A DNA stretch of 7,393 nt from Sulfurimonas sp. (GTDB taxonomy: Bacteria; Campylobacterota; Campylobacteria; Campylobacterales; Sulfurimonadaceae). Each line of letters opens with the position of its first letter. Positions within the stretch are counted from its first letter, which is position 1. The translations under genes were made by a program, and so were the position numbers. This document shows positions 5,056 to 7,393 of the stretch, piece after piece. The notes under the pieces were generated by a model that saw only the letters and a list, made by a program, of their open reading frames with translations, ran no database searches and was not told the DNA's origin. Location of the stretch: positions 1 to 7,393 of the forward strand of contig JAGGWO010000234.1 of the NCBI GenBank assembly GCA_021157485.1, written 5' to 3'.

Positions 5056-5514
5056 CTATTGAAGAATTTCACTTCCATTTTGATTTTCTTGATACTTAGC
5101 ATATGCTTCAACAGCATCATTCTGTTTTTGAACATCACGAAGAGTCTCTATTACATTAGCTGTAGAGTTGCCTAAATCTACATCACTATCAGTTGCAACT
5201 GAAAGATAAATCTCTACTTGTGACTGTTTAGATTGATGCGCTATATAGTCAGCACCATTTTCTCTTCTTTGGTCCTGTTTTGCTTGCGTTCGTGCCTCAG
5301 CTTCTGCCGTCTTATCTTCTTGTGCATTAGCAACACTGTTTTGCCCTTGAGGCGTTAATACAATCTCATCATCATTACGAATCAGGTTACCCTGACTCGC
5401 TTCATATATCTCCCCATTACCATATGTTGGCTCTTTTGGCTCAACAGGAGTTGTAATAGGCTTTTGATGCATATTCATAGTCCCAAAACTATTTGTTTGG
5501 CTTGATACTTCCAT
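5056..5514 (-). CDS. Hydrophilic cysteine-free protein of unknown function
   Basis: This 152-residue protein is not recognised. It has no cysteine, tryptophan or signal peptide. Residues 1-35 are Ser/Pro/Thr-rich and probably unstructured. A short motif DDEIVLTPQG (48-57) follows, then a charged helical stretch (62-97, TAEAEARTQAKQDQRRENG) and a more ordered C-terminal part with VEIYLSVATDS (100-110) and a helix (116-142) ending near AVEAYAKYQEN. The ATG at 5514 is preceded by GAGGAGGA at four bases, one of the strongest ribosome binding sites in the window, which implies high expression. A TATAAT box lies at 5549-5554. It precedes the 76-residue gene in the same probable operon. It could be a structural or secreted cell-surface or flagellar accessory protein; this is a guess from composition. 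Confidence 0.7.
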   Translation of the reverse strand: MEVSSQTNSFGTMNMHQKPITTPVEPKEPTYGNGEIYEASQGNLIRNDDEIVLTPQGQNSVANAQEDKTAEAEARTQAKQDQRRENGADYIAHQSKQSQVEIYLSVATDSDVDLGNSTANVIETLRDVQKQNDAVEAYAKYQENQNGSEILQ

Positions 5515-5548
5515 GAAGTCCTCCTCATAACAGTACTCTTATTAACCC

Positions 5549-5575
5549 ATTATATCATAATCTGTTTTTATGATA
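5549..5575 (-). promoter_or_regulatory. Candidate promoter and overlapping hairpin before the small-protein pair
   Basis: The minus strand reads TATAAT at 5554-5549, 34 bp before the ATG at 5514. A perfect 8-bp inverted repeat, TATCATAA (5553-5560) and TTATGATA (5568-5575), overlaps its upstream end. The repeat lies 23 bp after the stop of the FIST-GGDEF gene, so it could be that gene's terminator or an operator for the downstream pair. It lacks an adjoining T run. A sigma-28 style motif was looked for and not seen. Confidence 0.4.
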
Positions 5576-5597
5576 AATAAATAATTAAAGTACTATT

Positions 5598-7280
5598 TCA
5601 TCCTACTACATAACAATTTCTACCACTGTTTTTTGCAGCATACAGAGCATTATCAACTCTTTTAAAAAGTGTCTCTTCGGTATCTCCATCTACATAAACA
5701 GAAAGTCCAAAGGATACTGTTACTCTATTAACAGGTGAAAAATCTACCTCTGCTATCTTTTTTTGAAGTTTTTTTGCAAGTTTTTCTAGAATATTTACAG
5801 TTGCATAATTTACAATAATAACAAACTCTTCACCACCCCATCTTGCAACAAGATCATCCTCTCTGACATTACTTACAAGTGCATCTGCTAATTTCTTCAA
5901 AATCTCATCACCAACAGCATGCCCATAGTTGTCATTTATAAGTTTAAAATGGTCAATATCTATCAACATAAGCCCAAATTTTTCCTTATATCTCTGTGCA
6001 CCTTTTATCTTTAAACATACTCTTTTAATATACTCGCTTCTGTTATAAAGAGCCGTTAACGTATCATGTGTTGATATATGTTCGAGTTCCTGAGTAGTTA
6101 CTTTTACAAGATGAGTCAATGCTTTTTTGACTACATCAACACTCTGTACTTTTGTCTTCTTTAGAACTCTTTTTTTAACAGTTGAAGATTCTGAGAGGGC
6201 CAAAAACGTAGTTGTCACATTTAAAAGCTCGATAATATTAGATGTATGAAAATACTCCCCATATGTGAAAAAACCTGAAGTATGAGCCAAGGATTCAAGT
6301 ATATTCAACTCATCATCAAGCTTGCCTCCCATCAATGCTTTTCTTGCACTGCATGAATAAACAAATATTGACTCGGCTGGAAACTTACTAAACTCATTAA
6401 AATAATTTCCAACATCACCGGAAATTTCTTCAATATTTCCAAAACTGAATCGTACACTATCTCCCTCTTCAAAATTTCCTGCAAACATCAAAGAGTCATC
6501 TTCCATTTTAACAATAGGGTCTCTTGCAATATAAATATCATCTTTTTTTATAATCAGCGGAAATTCCATAGCTGATTCGGGAAGATTTTTAACGGCATCA
6601 TTACCAAGATATTTTCTATAAATATCTAAAATCGGTATGCCATCAAGTTCATACAAAATATTATTATCTACTTTAGTAACCGTCATATCTTTACCGATTG
6701 GTGTCCAGTTTAAAATATAATCATTATTTACAATTAACTCTTTTGAATTTAGTGTTGCTATTACACAGCCATTTTCACTATAGTTTTTTTCATCAAATAC
6801 ATACGTTTTTTTAAAATTGTTGTTATCCCCGGCTCGTCCACCGGCTATAACTGCTTCTTGTTTTAATGTATAAATATCTTTTAGTAGTTTTTCTGCATTA
6901 CTTTTAAGACCATCACTAAATATAATCAAAACTTTTGTATCATCTGTAATTAAGTCATTTACAACATCACTTAATTTAAAATTATCATCCAAGTTGTAAA
7001 AATTTGATTTTACGATAGTGCTCTCAAATATGCTAAAGGAAATAGTTACTGTATTAGCATAAACTTTTCCCAAACATATCTCACCACTCGTCGTAGTTCC
7101 GATAATATTTGCATCTGGAAGTAACTCTTTAATAGTGCTTGATAAATCAAGACTTTTTTTCTCATCGATAACACCGCTGAAAATCTGTACAAGAATATTT
7201 TTACTTTTATTTATTGAGTTTGAAGATATAAAGTCTTTTAATGACTTTTTATCTTTGAACTGGGTATTAAAACTTTGCAT
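5598..7280 (-). CDS. FIST domain diguanylate cyclase (FIST_N, FIST_C, GGDEF)
   Basis: This 560-residue soluble protein makes cyclic di-GMP from two GTP, probably under control of a small ligand sensed by its FIST domains. FIST_N covers about 25-215, with GTTTSGEI (61-68) and AGGRAGD (146-152). FIST_C covers about 215-365, with YSCSARKALMG (308-318) and GFFTYGEYF (336-344). A helical linker (375-400) leads to GGDEF (401-558): HDTLTALYNR, the metal-site IDIDHFK (440-446), NDNYGHAVGD, the active-site GGEEF (482-486) and ALYAAKNSGRN near the end. An intact inhibitory I-site, RxxD at 473-476, lies five residues before GGEEF, so product feedback is expected. No membrane helix is present. The ATG at 7280 has AAAGGGG six bases upstream; a TTG two codons earlier overlaps that region and is not preferred. 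FIST domains have been proposed to bind amino acids or similar small ligands; the ligand here is unknown. Confidence 0.93.
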   Translation of the reverse strand: MQSFNTQFKDKKSLKDFISSNSINKSKNILVQIFSGVIDEKKSLDLSSTIKELLPDANIIGTTTSGEICLGKVYANTVTISFSIFESTIVKSNFYNLDDNFKLSDVVNDLITDDTKVLIIFSDGLKSNAEKLLKDIYTLKQEAVIAGGRAGDNNNFKKTYVFDEKNYSENGCVIATLNSKELIVNNDYILNWTPIGKDMTVTKVDNNILYELDGIPILDIYRKYLGNDAVKNLPESAMEFPLIIKKDDIYIARDPIVKMEDDSLMFAGNFEEGDSVRFSFGNIEEISGDVGNYFNEFSKFPAESIFVYSCSARKALMGGKLDDELNILESLAHTSGFFTYGEYFHTSNIIELLNVTTTFLALSESSTVKKRVLKKTKVQSVDVVKKALTHLVKVTTQELEHISTHDTLTALYNRSEYIKRVCLKIKGAQRYKEKFGLMLIDIDHFKLINDNYGHAVGDEILKKLADALVSNVREDDLVARWGGEEFVIIVNYATVNILEKLAKKLQKKIAEVDFSPVNRVTVSFGLSVYVDGDTEETLFKRVDNALYAAKNSGRNCYVVG

Positions 7281-7298
7281 AATCAACCCCTTTAAACA

Positions 7299-7304
7299 AT
7301 TATA
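7299..7304 (-). promoter_or_regulatory. Weak candidate -10 box for the FIST-GGDEF gene
   Basis: TATAAT on the minus strand lies 18 bp before the ATG at 7280. A transcript from it would begin at or just before the AAAGGGG ribosome binding site (7293-7287), a very short leader, and no -35 hexamer is clear. Transcription from the upstream gene is an alternative. Confidence 0.3.
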
Positions 7305-7324
7305 TCACTTTAAGATTATGAAAT

Positions 7325-7393
7325 TTATAAATAACTAAGCCACCAATCTTTTCGTCTTGCTTTTAACTGGGCAAACCAGCGGGATGGATAGTA
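7325..7393 (-). CDS. Probable C-terminal end of a gene cut by the window edge
   Basis: From the right edge the minus strand is open for 22 codons and ends in TAA at 7325-7327. It translates as YYPSRWFAQLKARRKDWWLSYL, whose aromatic and basic residues look like a genuine protein end rather than noise. The local base composition is also more GC-rich than the intergenic DNA that follows. It is too short to name a family. The stop lies 44 bp before the FIST-GGDEF start, so the two could be co-transcribed. Confidence 0.4.
   Translation of the reverse strand, partial: YYPSRWFAQLKARRKDWWLSYL

Noticed and set aside
7135..7338. Plus-strand open frame of 67 codons opposite the FIST-GGDEF start
   Set aside because: It overlaps the conserved FIST_N coding region and the gene's own promoter area, with no start signal.

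Overview
The window is AT-rich, and most of its genes have strong AGGA/GAGGAG-type ribosome binding sites. Its protein content (a membrane-anchored single-domain glutamate-synthase-like flavoprotein, a stand-alone DUF234 protein, a FIST-GGDEF protein, a YwbE-family protein) resembles a free-living Campylobacterota bacterium of the Sulfurimonas/Sulfuricurvum/Arcobacter type. That placement is inferred from protein style, not from a marker gene.

Left block (1-3053, all minus strand). Read in the direction of transcription, it holds a YwbE-family gene, a cluster of three hairpins, a small exported peptide with seven Lys-Cys-Gly motifs, a terminator-like hairpin, a four-helix DoxX membrane protein, and, three bases later, a membrane-anchored FMN/Fe-S glutamate-synthase-like protein. 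The Cys-rich peptide plus DoxX pair resembles the ends of the HvfABCD type of RiPP metallophore locus (HvfA precursor, HvfD DoxX). The modifying enzyme (HvfB, DUF692/MNIO) and its partner HvfC are absent from this window. The peptide gene and the doxX gene each carry the same promoter layout: two hexamers related to TACACA spaced 11 bp apart, lying 9 bp upstream of a TACAAT -10 box. This points to one shared regulator, probably a response regulator, controlling both units. It is the most interesting signal here.

Middle block (3136-4800, plus strand). A DUF234 protein without its usual ATPase half appears to start at a non-ATG codon (ATT or ATC). It is followed by an RBBP9/YdeN-like serine hydrolase and a 66-residue acidic helical protein whose start overlaps the hydrolase stop. 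Divergent promoter-like boxes separate this block from ywbE.

Right block (4809-7393, minus strand). Two small cysteine-free, Ser/Gln-rich proteins of unknown function form a pair with matching ribosome binding sites. Upstream of them lies a soluble FIST-GGDEF diguanylate cyclase, and at the window edge what looks like the last 22 codons of a further gene. A long hairpin marks the convergent junction at 4800-4809.

No tRNA, rRNA, CRISPR array, transposase or integrase was recognised.
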